From Paracoccus haematequi (GTDB taxonomy: Bacteria > Pseudomonadota > Alphaproteobacteria > Rhodobacterales > Rhodobacteraceae), in NCBI RefSeq assembly GCF_900631945.1, contig NZ_UZWE01000024.1, positions 1-64,000 on the forward strand: DNA of 64,000 nucleotides, read 5' to 3'. The notes beneath the pieces are model-generated. The model had not been told where the DNA came from, ran no database searches, and saw only the letters and a program-made list of their open reading frames with translations. The position numbers and the translations under genes are program-made. Positions 28,814-37,366 of the stretch are shown here, in pieces; the stretch's first letter is position 1, and each line of letters opens with the position of its first letter.

Positions 28814-30687
28814 CCGCGCTTCTGGTGGCCGCGCTGAGCGGTCTGGCGATCCTTGCCGTCTATATCGCTGCCCTGAGCGCAAGGGTGAGCGCGGATGCCG
28901 GATCCTTCAGCGATGCCGGTGGCGATCTGCCTGGCTGGGCGGTGATGTTCGCGACTGCTGGCATCCTGCTGGCGGGCATCGACCTGCCGGCGCATCTGGC
29001 GCTGATTGGCACCTATGGCCTTCAGGCATCCCATATCGGCATCGGCCTCGTACTGGCCGCGATGGGCGGGCTTCTGTTTCGCGGGCGGCTCTGGCTTGCG
29101 GCCCGGATTGCCGGGCTGGGATCACCGGGCGAGGCGCTTGGCCTCTATTACGGCTCGGTCGCGCTCAGGGTGGTGGTGCTGAGCCTGGTGGTGATCTTTG
29201 CCCTGCCTTTCGCGGCGCATCTTCTGTCCGGCGCAGGCGGTCTGCTGGAAACGGCCACCGGCGGCGCCCTGCCGCGCACGGCGGCGATCGCGGTGCTGGC
29301 CTTTGCGCTTTTTCTGCCGGCGGTGATCGGCGGCTGGCGCGCAAGCGTGCTGGTCCTGGCGGTCCAGTCGGCTCTGCTGCTGGCACTGATCCTTTTCACG
29401 GTTGGATTTCCGGAACTGATCCGGCTGCCGGGCGGTTTTCTTTCGGTGGGCATCGCGGTTCCCGAAGGCATGGCCGCCGACCGGATTCCGGGCGTGTTCC
29501 AATATTCCGCCGGCATCGGCAAGGACCACCTGCCAGAGGGGATCTTTACCACGCTCGGCATCGCTTCGGCATCGCTTTCGCTGGTCGGGCTGGCCATCTC
29601 ACCCGGACTTTTGTGGCTGGCGCAGAGCGCCCGCCCCGGGCGTGAGGGCGGCTTCGGGCTGGTCTGGCTGGGCGCGGGCCTAAGCGCCGGCATCCTGCTG
29701 CTTGCGGCGCCTTTCCTTGCCGCCCGGCTTTCCGCCGGACCGGGCCCCTATGCCGAAATCCTCAGGGCCGCCGAGCCACTGGCGGGGCTTGCGCTGATCC
29801 TGCTTCTGATCCTGGCCGGTCAGATGGCGGCGGGGTTCTTTGCCACATCGGGCACGCTTCTTGTGATGCGCGAACTGGTTTGCCGTTTCGTGCTGCCGGG
29901 GCTGGATGCGAAGGCACAGCGCCTTGCCGCGCGGATCGGGCTTGGCTTTGCCTTTTTCGCGCTGGCGGTGCTTGCGGGCTTTGCGCCGCTGTTCTCGGCC
30001 CTGTTTGCAAGCCTTGCGCTGCCCCTTTCGCTACAACTGCTGCCTGCCTTGCTCGGCCTTTGCTTCGTGCCATGGATCAGCCGCGGCGCGGTGCTGGCGG
30101 GCCTGGTCTTCGGCGCGCTCCTGGTCTTTTTCACCGAGCCGCCCGGGCTGATCCTGTTCGAGGCGCTGTTCCTTGACCTGCCCTGGGGTCGCTGGCCGCT
30201 GACCATCCATTCCGCCGCCTGGGGCCTGGCTTTCAATCTTGCCGTCGTGCTGCTGGCCTCGATCTTCTCGAAAGGCGGCGAGGAGCGCGCGCATCGCGAA
30301 CGCCTGCACCGGGCCTTCGCCGAAAACCGCCGCGGCCCGGCCATCGGGCGGACAGGCGCCACCGCGCTCTGGTCGCTGACGCTGATCTGGGCCTTTCTGG
30401 CCGTCGGCCCGGGGGCGATTCTCGGAAACTGGTTCTTTACGCAACCGGTTTTCGCCGGGGCCGAGATCCTGCCGGGCCTGCCCTCGCTGATGATCTGGCA
30501 GCTTCTCTTCTGGCTGATCGGCGTCATGCTGGTCTGGTGGCTTGCCGGGCGCTCCGGGCTGGGTGTGACCAGCGACGCGCATCTGCGCCGCATCTCTCTG
30601 ACGGATCCCGGCCTTGCGATGCGGGGCGCCCGCGCGCCGGACTGGATCGCCGCGGGTGTGGCGCGGGTCACGGGGCGCTTGTCATGA
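28810..30687 (+). CDS. Sodium:solute symporter-like membrane protein
   Basis: A 625-residue protein with about thirteen hydrophobic segments. The order (an N-terminal helix, then LAARIAGLGSPGEALGLYYG ahead of the third or fourth helix, long even spacing, and a C-terminal soluble-tail segment) fits the SSS family. Residue identities for sodium binding cannot be assigned by eye. It is coupled to the preceding small membrane gene. Together with the ABC importer, the region encodes two transport systems plus a flotillin, perhaps for related organic acids. Confidence 0.6.
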   Translation: MTALLVAALSGLAILAVYIAALSARVSADAGSFSDAGGDLPGWAVMFATAGILLAGIDLPAHLALIGTYGLQASHIGIGLVLAAMGGLLFRGRLWLAARIAGLGSPGEALGLYYGSVALRVVVLSLVVIFALPFAAHLLSGAGGLLETATGGALPRTAAIAVLAFALFLPAVIGGWRASVLVLAVQSALLLALILFTVGFPELIRLPGGFLSVGIAVPEGMAADRIPGVFQYSAGIGKDHLPEGIFTTLGIASASLSLVGLAISPGLLWLAQSARPGREGGFGLVWLGAGLSAGILLLAAPFLAARLSAGPGPYAEILRAAEPLAGLALILLLILAGQMAAGFFATSGTLLVMRELVCRFVLPGLDAKAQRLAARIGLGFAFFALAVLAGFAPLFSALFASLALPLSLQLLPALLGLCFVPWISRGAVLAGLVFGALLVFFTEPPGLILFEALFLDLPWGRWPLTIHSAAWGLAFNLAVVLLASIFSKGGEERAHRERLHRAFAENRRGPAIGRTGATALWSLTLIWAFLAVGPGAILGNWFFTQPVFAGAEILPGLPSLMIWQLLFWLIGVMLVWWLAGRSGLGVTSDAHLRRISLTDPGLAMRGARAPDWIAAGVARVTGRLS

Positions 30688-30700
30688 CAGGGCAGGCATC

Positions 30701-31630
30701 ATGATCGCGATGAGCCCGGTCGGCGTTGATATGCGGCGCCTGCGCTATTTCCTCGATGTCTGCGAGCATGGCGGCTTTTCGCGTGCGGCGGTGGCGATCG
30801 GGATCGCGCAGCCGGCTCTGACGCGGCAGATCAAGCTGCTGGAAAATGATATCGGCGCGGCTCTGTTCATCCGCAACGGCCGCAATGCGGTGCCGACCGA
30901 GATCGGCGCTTATCTGCTGCGCCATGTGCGCCAGCATATGGGAGAGCTGGAGGAGGTGATCCGCAGGGTGCGCGAGGAACTGCTCGGCCCGCCGGTCAGG
31001 GTGACGCTCGGCGTCTGCCCGACCATCGCGCCGCTGTTCTTTCCCGCGCTTCATGACGCGGTGCGCAAGCAGAGCCCGGCGATCGAGCTTTCCGTCATCC
31101 AGGCCTATTCCGGCGATCTGCGCAGCCTGCTTTCGGCGGGCAGCATCGATCTTTCGCTCAGCTATATGCCCTCCGAGACCACCGGGCTTGCGGTGACGCC
31201 GCTGCTGACCGAGCGCCTTGTGATGGCGGCGCCGCCGCCGGTTCCCGAAGCGGAATTGTCGCTGGCGGATCTGACCGGGCTGCGGCTGATCCTGCCCTCG
31301 CGCATTCATCAGCTGCGCAGGCTGATCGACCGCGCCGCCGAAAGGAACGGCATCCGCCTCAGCCCGGCGCTGGAGATCGACAGCCTGAATTCGGTCAAGA
31401 CAATGCTCTCGGACCGGCGCGGCGGCTATGCGACGGTGCTGCCCTGCAATTCGGTGAGCACCGAGGCCGAAGAGGGCAGCCTCGGGATTTGTTTCATCCG
31501 CGATGAGGGGATGCAGCGGGTCATCACCCTGATCCGCGACCGCAGCGGTCCGGATTGTCCCGACAGCCTTACCGGGCTGATCGAGGCCCGGGCCCGCGAT
31601 ATCCGCCGCAACGGCCAGGGCTTTCTCTGA
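30701..31630 (+). CDS. LysR-family regulator
   Basis: A 309-residue LysR protein. The N-terminal winged helix-turn-helix reads MRRLRYFLDVCEHGGFSRAA then IGIAQPALTRQIKLLE. The effector domain begins VRVTLGVCPTIAPLFF and includes the family's typical substrate-contact region. ATG 30701 is used; an upstream in-frame reading would run into the symporter. The gene ends 108 bases before the acyl-CoA dehydrogenase, with a candidate LysR box between them. It probably controls one of the flanking transport or itaconate operons. Confidence 0.85.
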   Translation: MIAMSPVGVDMRRLRYFLDVCEHGGFSRAAVAIGIAQPALTRQIKLLENDIGAALFIRNGRNAVPTEIGAYLLRHVRQHMGELEEVIRRVREELLGPPVRVTLGVCPTIAPLFFPALHDAVRKQSPAIELSVIQAYSGDLRSLLSAGSIDLSLSYMPSETTGLAVTPLLTERLVMAAPPPVPEAELSLADLTGLRLILPSRIHQLRRLIDRAAERNGIRLSPALEIDSLNSVKTMLSDRRGGYATVLPCNSVSTEAEEGSLGICFIRDEGMQRVITLIRDRSGPDCPDSLTGLIEARARDIRRNGQGFL

Positions 31631-31649
31631 GCCCGGCGCGGCCGCCGGT

Positions 31650-31666
31650 TATAGCCTGAAGGCATA
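31650..31666. promoter_or_regulatory. Candidate LysR-type operator
   Basis: TATAGCCTGAAGGCATA contains GCCT-GA-AGGC dyad symmetry with T and A at the outer positions, the T-N11-A form bound by LysR proteins. It is about 75 bases before the acyl-CoA dehydrogenase start and 20 bases after the LysR stop. No experimental basis; proposed from pattern only. Confidence 0.35.
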
Positions 31667-31738
31667 GCCCGGATCGCAGGACGATATTTCACACCGGCCC
31701 CGGCTTCTGAGAGGGTCGCGCAGAAGACGGAGACAGCC

Positions 31739-32926
31739 ATGACCACAGCAGGTGATTTTCACCCGACCAAGCAATATGACGAGATCCGCGCCGGAGTGGC
31801 GAAGGTCTGCGCCGAATTTCCCGGCTGCTACTGGCGCGATCTTGACCAGCGCCGCGCCTATCCGGCCGAATTCGTCGACGCGCTGATCCGCGAGGGCTGG
31901 CTCGCGGCGATGATCCCCGAGGAATATGGCGGTTCCGGGCTCAGCCTGGCGGCCGCTGCGGTGATCCTCGAAGAGATCCACCGCAATGGCTGCAATGCCG
32001 CCGCCTGCCATGCACAGATGTATACGATGGGCACCGTGCTGCGCCATGGCAATGCCGAGCAAAAGGCCGCCTATCTGCCGGGGATTGCCAATGGCAGCCT
32101 GCGGCTCCAGGCCTTTGGCGTGACCGAGCCCACAAGCGGCACCGACACGCTCTCGCTCAAGACCTTCGCGCGGCGCGAGGGCGATGAATATGTCGTCACC
32201 GGGCAGAAGATCTGGATCTCGCGCGCTGAACATTCCGATCTCATGGTGCTGCTGGCGCGGACGACGCCGCGCGAAGAGGCGAAGTCGCGGACCGACGGGC
32301 TTTCGGTCTTCCTGATCGATATGCGCAGGCTGATCGGCAACGGGCTGACCATCCGGCCGATCCGGACCATGATGAACCATGCCACGACCGAGCTGTTCTT
32401 CGACGAGGCGCGCATCCCGGCCTCGGCCCTGATCGGGGAAGAGGGCAAGGGCTTCCGCTACATCCTGTCGGGGATGAATTCCGAGCGCATCCTGATTGCA
32501 GCCGAATGTATCGGCGATGCGAAATGGTTCCTTGAAAAGGGCAGTGCCTATGCAAAGGAGCGCCAGGTCTTTGGCGCCCCGATCGGCAAGAACCAGGGCG
32601 TGCAGTTTCCGCTGGCACGCGCCTATGCGCAGATGCTGGCCGCCGAGGGCATCGTCTATCGCGCTGCCGAAATGTATGGCGCGGGGCTCAATCCCGGCGT
32701 CGAGGCCAATGTCGCCAAGATGCTTGCGGCCGATGCCAGCTGGGCCGCGGGTGAGGCCTGCCTGCAGACCCATGGCGGTTTCGGCTTTGCCGAGGAATTC
32801 GATGTCGAGCGCAAGTTCCGCGAGGCACGGCTCTACCAGGTGGCGCCGATCTCGACCAACCTGATCCTCTGCTTCATCGCGGAACAGGTGCTCGGGCTGC
32901 CGAAATCCTACGGGACCGCGGCATGA
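31739..32926 (+). CDS. Acyl-CoA dehydrogenase of the itaconate-type cluster
   Basis: A 395-residue acyl-CoA dehydrogenase fold: N-terminal helical domain (IPEEYGGSGLSLAAAAVILE), middle strand domain (FGVTEPTSGTD, ISRAEHSDLMVLLAR) and C-terminal helical domain (RQVFGAPIGKNQGVQFPLA, QTHGGFGFAEEF). The spot that usually carries the catalytic glutamate (Y-E-G) reads LYQVAPISTN here, so the classical base is absent and may be supplied elsewhere or the reaction may differ. Stop overlaps the PrpD-like start. A dehydrogenase of this kind also occurs in the Pseudomonas aeruginosa itaconate operon, where its step is not firmly established as far as I recall. Confidence 0.8.
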   Translation: MTTAGDFHPTKQYDEIRAGVAKVCAEFPGCYWRDLDQRRAYPAEFVDALIREGWLAAMIPEEYGGSGLSLAAAAVILEEIHRNGCNAAACHAQMYTMGTVLRHGNAEQKAAYLPGIANGSLRLQAFGVTEPTSGTDTLSLKTFARREGDEYVVTGQKIWISRAEHSDLMVLLARTTPREEAKSRTDGLSVFLIDMRRLIGNGLTIRPIRTMMNHATTELFFDEARIPASALIGEEGKGFRYILSGMNSERILIAAECIGDAKWFLEKGSAYAKERQVFGAPIGKNQGVQFPLARAYAQMLAAEGIVYRAAEMYGAGLNPGVEANVAKMLAADASWAAGEACLQTHGGFGFAEEFDVERKFREARLYQVAPISTNLILCFIAEQVLGLPKSYGTAA

Positions 32927-34245
32927 GGACGACGCTTGATCTGATCTGCGATCTAGCAGCGATGCCGGCGCCCGCCCTGCCGGCCGCGGCGCGCCGGCTG
33001 GCCGGCTTCTCGCTCTTCGACCAGATGGTCTGCGGCATCGCGGCCGATGCGGAACCGGTTGCCAGGGCGCTGCGCTCCTATGTTGCGGCCGAGGGCAGCC
33101 GGGGCCAGGCCAGCCTGATCGGCGGCGGCCTGGCGGCGCCGCGCGCGGCGGCGCTCGCCAATGGCACCGCCTCGCATGCGCTGGATTATGATGACACCCA
33201 TTTCGCCCATATCGGCCATCTTGCGGTCGGCATCGGCCCGGCCGCGCTGGCGGTCGGCGAGGAAACCGGCCAGGGCGCCGATGCAGTGATCGACGCCTTC
33301 CTGCTGGGCGCCGAGGCCGCCATCCGTGCCGGGCTGCATCTTGGTGCCGCGCATTATGACCGCGGTTTCCACCAGACCGCGACCGCCGGCGCCTTTGGCG
33401 CAACGGTTGCGGCGGGGCGGCTCTACGGCCTGTCACGAGAGGCAATGATCCGCGCCATCGGCCTGTGCTCCAGCCGGGCCTCGGGGTTGAAGAACCAGTT
33501 CGGCACGATGGGAAAGCCGCTGAATGCCGGGCTTTCGGCGGCGAACGGGGTGGAATGCGCGGGCCTTGCGCTGGCGGGGCTGACCTCTGCCGATAACGGT
33601 TTCGACGGGCCGCTTGGCTTCGTCGCAACCCATGCCGATCAGCCGGACCCCGCCCGTGCCCATGCGCCGGCTCCGGGGCAGTTCCTGTTCACCGATATCC
33701 GCTACAAGCTCCATGCCTGCTGCCACGGCACCCATGCGATGATCGAAGCATTGCGGCTGCAGATCGCGGAACACTCCCTGACCCGCGATCAGGTGGCGAA
33801 AGTGGCGCTGCGCACCAGCCCGCGCTGGCTCAATGTTTGCGACATCAGGGAGCCGCGCACCGGTCTGGAGGTGAAATTCAGCTATGTCTGGCTGGCCGGG
33901 ATGGTGCTTGGCGGCATTCCGACCGGTTCGGATCAGAGCTTCTCCGACTCCTGTGCAGGGGATCCGGCGCTTGCGGCCTTTGCGCGCCAGGTCGAGGTCA
34001 CCGGCGATCCCGGAGTCGGAGAGATGCAGGCTGCGGGCGAGATTGTGCTGAAAACGGGCGAGCGGCTGGCGCTGTCCTGGGATCTCGCCGCGCCGGTTCC
34101 CGATGACAGCCTTGCCGCGAGCCTGCGCGCCAAGGCCATTGCGCTGATCGGGGCGCAGCGCGCCGATGCGCTCTGGCAGGCGATCGAGGGGGCCTCGCTC
34201 CGGAGCGCCCGCGACCTCGGGGCGCTGATCAGGGCGCCGGCATGA
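32923..34245 (+). CDS. MmgE/PrpD-family protein
   Basis: A 440-residue MmgE/PrpD protein. Recognisable stretches are NGTASHALDYDDTHFAHIGH (the conserved active-site His/Asp-rich block, about residues 82-100), FHQTATAGAFGATVAAGRLY and LKNQFGTMGKPLNAGLSA. The family includes 2-methylcitrate dehydratase and cis-aconitate decarboxylase, so a C5/C6 tricarboxylate or dicarboxylate is the likely substrate class. It is translationally coupled on both sides. Within an itaconate cluster it could make or isomerise an itaconate-related acid; the exact reaction is not known from sequence. Confidence 0.8.
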   Translation: MRTTLDLICDLAAMPAPALPAAARRLAGFSLFDQMVCGIAADAEPVARALRSYVAAEGSRGQASLIGGGLAAPRAAALANGTASHALDYDDTHFAHIGHLAVGIGPAALAVGEETGQGADAVIDAFLLGAEAAIRAGLHLGAAHYDRGFHQTATAGAFGATVAAGRLYGLSREAMIRAIGLCSSRASGLKNQFGTMGKPLNAGLSAANGVECAGLALAGLTSADNGFDGPLGFVATHADQPDPARAHAPAPGQFLFTDIRYKLHACCHGTHAMIEALRLQIAEHSLTRDQVAKVALRTSPRWLNVCDIREPRTGLEVKFSYVWLAGMVLGGIPTGSDQSFSDSCAGDPALAAFARQVEVTGDPGVGEMQAAGEIVLKTGERLALSWDLAAPVPDDSLAASLRAKAIALIGAQRADALWQAIEGASLRSARDLGALIRAPA

Positions 34246-35072
34246 GCCTGCAGGACTGGATCGGCCGCAAAACCCTGGCCGAAGCGCCGCTTTCCCCGCG
34301 GCTGATCGATGAGCATAAGATCACCTTCGGCGACTGGCTCGCCGATATGGAGGCGCCGCCTGGCCTGCATTGGGCCCTGAGCCCACAGGCGGCGACGCCC
34401 GATCAGATGGGCCGTGACGGTCATCCGCGCCTTGGCATCCATCTGCCCGATCCCGGCCTGCCGCGCCGGATGTGGGCCGGCGGGCAGCTGCGCTTCCATC
34501 TGCCCTTTGCGAGCGGCGATCAGGTGCGGCGGGAAAGCGAGATCACCGCGGTCTCTGAGAAGAACGGGCGCTCGGGCCGGCTGGCTTTCGTTACGCTGAG
34601 CCATCACTGCCTTGTCGGCGACAGGCTGCATGTCAGCGAACGCCAGGACATCGTCTATCGCGATGATACGGCGCCCGGCGCCGCCGCGCCGGTTGCGGGT
34701 GAGGCCTGGCCCGGGGCGATATCACGCGATCTGGAGACCGGTCCGGTGCTGCTGTTTCGCTATTCGGCGATGACCTTCAACAGCCACCGTATCCATTACG
34801 ACCTGCCCTATGCGACCGGGGTCGAGCACTATGAGGGGCTCGTGGTGCACGGGCCGATGCAGGCCCTGTTCATGATGAATGCGGCAACCGGGAGTTTTGG
34901 CGCGCTGCCGGCCCGTTTTGACTATCGGGGCCTCTCGCCGCTGATCGCGGGCGTGCCGGCGCTGATGGAACAGCGTCCGGCAAAGATCGACGGGCAGGAC
35001 GGACTGGAACTGCGCATCCGGCGTGCGGACGGGGTGGTGACGATGCAGGCACAGGCGCTGCCGCCGCTCTGA
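34242..35072 (+). CDS. ich: MaoC-type enoyl-CoA hydratase, probable itaconyl-CoA hydratase
   Basis: A 276-residue double-hotdog hydratase of the FAS1-dehydratase/mesaconyl-C4-CoA hydratase type. The N-terminal half begins LQDWIGRKTLAEAPLSPRLI. The C-terminal hotdog carries FRYSAMTFNSHRIHYDLPYA, the catalytic Asn/His block of this family, then VVHGPMQALFMM. In itaconate degradation this enzyme adds water to itaconyl-CoA to give (S)-citramalyl-CoA. Size, motif and linkage to a CoA-transferase and a citramalyl-CoA-type lyase make that the best assignment; mesaconyl-CoA hydration is the alternative. Confidence 0.7.
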   Translation: MSLQDWIGRKTLAEAPLSPRLIDEHKITFGDWLADMEAPPGLHWALSPQAATPDQMGRDGHPRLGIHLPDPGLPRRMWAGGQLRFHLPFASGDQVRRESEITAVSEKNGRSGRLAFVTLSHHCLVGDRLHVSERQDIVYRDDTAPGAAAPVAGEAWPGAISRDLETGPVLLFRYSAMTFNSHRIHYDLPYATGVEHYEGLVVHGPMQALFMMNAATGSFGALPARFDYRGLSPLIAGVPALMEQRPAKIDGQDGLELRIRRADGVVTMQAQALPPL

Positions 35073-35124
35073 AGCACAGGCTTTTTCACGGGCACTTTGC
35101 CGCGGCTTTGCGTCAGGACCGGGG

Positions 35125-36084
35125 TCAGGCCCCGGTCTTTTCACTGAAAGCGGGCACCAGCCGCCCCTCCCAGATGCCGCGGCGCACCAGATCGACCGCG
35201 ACGGCGATGGTGGCCTCTTCGACCGCCTTCGCGGCGCGGCTGAGCGGCCGGGCGGAACTGCTGCACAGATAGACCGGCCGCGACAGGACCGGATCGATGA
35301 TCCGCGATTGCACCAGCTCTCCGCGGCTGACGAAATCATGCGCGGCGGCAGGGGCAAAGATCGTATGACCCGAGCCGCGCGCCGCCAGCTCCTTGATCTG
35401 GGTCATCGCATCCATCTCCATCACGACATTCAGCGCGATCCCGCCGGCCTTTGCCGCCTTTTCCAAAGCGATGCGCAGCCCGTGGCCGGGCGAGGGCATG
35501 ATCAGCTCCAGGCCCGCCAGCGCCGAGAGCGGCACCGGCTCGCCGGGCGGCGTGTCGAGCGGCCAGTCCTCGGGAGAGGAGAAGAAGAAAAGGTCCTCGT
35601 CAAGGATATGGGTATGGCGGAAGGGTTCTGCCTGGTCGCGGCTGTAAAGGAAGCCCAGATCCACCGTGCCATCGGCCAGCCAGCCCCGGATGAAGCCGCT
35701 CATGGCCTCGGTGGCGGTCAGGCGGATATCGGGCAGCTCGATGCGCACCGTCTCGGCCAGGGGGACCGACATCACCATAGAGACCGAGGGCGGCAGGCCG
35801 AAGATCACCGGCCCGGCGACGATATCGGCCGATTCGCGCATTTCATGCAGGCAAAGATCCATCCGGTCGCAGATTGCCCGCGCATGGCCGACAAGGCGCT
35901 GGCCGTCATCGGTGAGGGTGATCCCGCGCGAGCTGCGCACCACAAGCGGCACGCCAAGCTCTTCCTCCAGCCGGATCACATGCTGCGAGAGCGAGGGCTG
36001 CGCCACGCCAAGGCGCAGCGAGGCGGCCGAAAGCGAACGCTCCTCGGAAATAGCGATGAAATAGCGCAGATGCCTTATATCCAT
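35125..36084 (-). CDS. LysR-family regulator, divergent from the CoA-transferase
   Basis: A 319-residue LysR protein with HTH segment MDIRHLRYFIAISEERSLSA then LGVAQPSLSQHVIRLEEELG and an effector domain from VAGPVIFGLPPSVSMVM. It reads away from the CoA-transferase across a 124-base gap and ends close to the hydratase gene, the usual place for a LysR protein that controls the divergent gene. Likely the itaconate-responsive regulator (RipR/ItcR role) by position; ligand not proven. Confidence 0.85.
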   Translation of the reverse strand: MDIRHLRYFIAISEERSLSAASLRLGVAQPSLSQHVIRLEEELGVPLVVRSSRGITLTDDGQRLVGHARAICDRMDLCLHEMRESADIVAGPVIFGLPPSVSMVMSVPLAETVRIELPDIRLTATEAMSGFIRGWLADGTVDLGFLYSRDQAEPFRHTHILDEDLFFFSSPEDWPLDTPPGEPVPLSALAGLELIMPSPGHGLRIALEKAAKAGGIALNVVMEMDAMTQIKELAARGSGHTIFAPAAAHDFVSRGELVQSRIIDPVLSRPVYLCSSSARPLSRAAKAVEEATIAVAVDLVRRGIWEGRLVPAFSEKTGA

Positions 36085-36208
36085 GGCTTTCCCCCCGATG
36101 CCCGCGGGCGCACGTTAGGCGCGCGGGCTCTGGCCCGTCAAGGAAAGGGCTATTTCTCAGTCATTTATCCGGGCGTTACCCTGCCGCTGAGAGAGGGGAG
36201 AGCGTCTC
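36085..36208. promoter_or_regulatory. Divergent promoter region between LysR and CoA-transferase
   Basis: The 124-base gap separates oppositely reading genes and must contain both promoters. A short AT-rich part (TATTTCTCAGTCATTTAT) about 50 bases before the CoA-transferase start is the best candidate for a LysR box or -10 region. The ribosome site for the CoA-transferase is GAGAGGGGAGAG. Confidence 0.45.
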
Positions 36209-37366
36209 ATGCAGGATCTTGCCGGAATTTTGGTCATTTCGCTGGAGCAGGCGGTGGCCGCGCCCCATGCGACCGCGCGCCTTGTCGATGCGGGGGCACG
36301 TGTGATCAAGGTCGAACGGCCCGAGGGCGATTTCGCGCGCGGCTATGACCGGTTTGTCCATGGTGAAAGCTCGTATTTCGTCTGGACCAATCGCGGCAAG
36401 GAATCGATCTGTCTCGACCTCAAGGCCCCCGGTGACCTGGAACAGATGCTGCGGATGATCGCCCGCGCCGATGTTTTCGTGCAAAACCTTGCGCCCGGCG
36501 CGGCAGCCCGGCTCGGGCTTGGCGCGGCGGATCTGCTGGCGCTCAATCCGCGGCTGATCCATGTTTCGGTCTCCGGCTATGGCGAGGACGGGCCTTACCG
36601 CGACCAGAAGGCCTATGACATGCTCATCCAGGGCGAGAGCGGGCTTCTGTCGGTCAATGGTACCCCCGAGGGATCGGCACGGGTCGGCATTTCGGTCTGT
36701 GACATTGCGGCCGGCGAGAATGCGTTTTCGGCGATTCTTCAGGCGCTGATCGGGCGGCAGCAGAGCGGCAAGGGCCGCGCCATCGAGGTCTCGCTGTTCC
36801 ATACCATGGCCGACTGGCTGAATGTGCCCTATCTGCAGGCGCGCTACAGCGGCAAGGGACCCGAGCGGATGGGCCTGCGCCATCCCTCGATCGCGCCCTA
36901 TGGCGCTTATGACTGCGCCGATGGCGGGGCGGTGCTGCTTTCGGTGCAAAGCGATCGGGAATGGCGCAATATGTGCCAGAAGCTGCTGGACCGGCCCGAG
37001 CTTGCCGAGGCGCCGGAATTCGCGACCAATGTCGCCAGGGTCGCAAATCGCGAGGCGGCCGATGCGGTGATCGCGCCGGTTCTGGCGGCGCTCGACCGGG
37101 AGACCGCGATCGCGCGGCTGACGGCGGCGGGGATCGCCTGCGGGCGGCTTTCAAGCCTTGATGACCTGATCGCCCATCCGCAGGCAAGACATCTGAGCAC
37201 CGAAACCGCCACCGGCTCGGTCGAGATGATGGGGCGCGGCGTGCGCCATCACGGGCAGGAACTGCCGGGCGGCGCGGTGCCCGGGCTTGGCCAGCACAGC
37301 CGGGCGGTGGCGGCCGAATTCGGCCCCGATCCGGTCGAGGCCAGCGGCCTTGCGAGGCGCGGATGA
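36209..37366 (+). CDS. ict: CaiB/BaiF-type CoA-transferase, probable itaconate activation
   Basis: A 385-residue class III CoA-transferase. The N-terminal half has VIKVERPEGDFARGYD and NRGKESICLDLK; the catalytic aspartate is in YDMLIQGESG (near residue 137); later come EVSLFHTMADW and HPSIAPYGAY. The family moves CoA from a donor (here plausibly succinyl-CoA) to a carboxylate. Next to a MaoC-type hydratase and a CitE-type lyase the acceptor is most likely itaconate. Stop overlaps the lyase start. Confidence 0.7.
   Translation: MQDLAGILVISLEQAVAAPHATARLVDAGARVIKVERPEGDFARGYDRFVHGESSYFVWTNRGKESICLDLKAPGDLEQMLRMIARADVFVQNLAPGAAARLGLGAADLLALNPRLIHVSVSGYGEDGPYRDQKAYDMLIQGESGLLSVNGTPEGSARVGISVCDIAAGENAFSAILQALIGRQQSGKGRAIEVSLFHTMADWLNVPYLQARYSGKGPERMGLRHPSIAPYGAYDCADGGAVLLSVQSDREWRNMCQKLLDRPELAEAPEFATNVARVANREAADAVIAPVLAALDRETAIARLTAAGIACGRLSSLDDLIAHPQARHLSTETATGSVEMMGRGVRHHGQELPGGAVPGLGQHSRAVAAEFGPDPVEASGLARRG

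Noticed and set aside
35308..36348. 346-codon plus-strand frame over the LysR gene
   Set aside because: Antisense shadow of a clear LysR protein that has an intact helix-turn-helix and effector domain.
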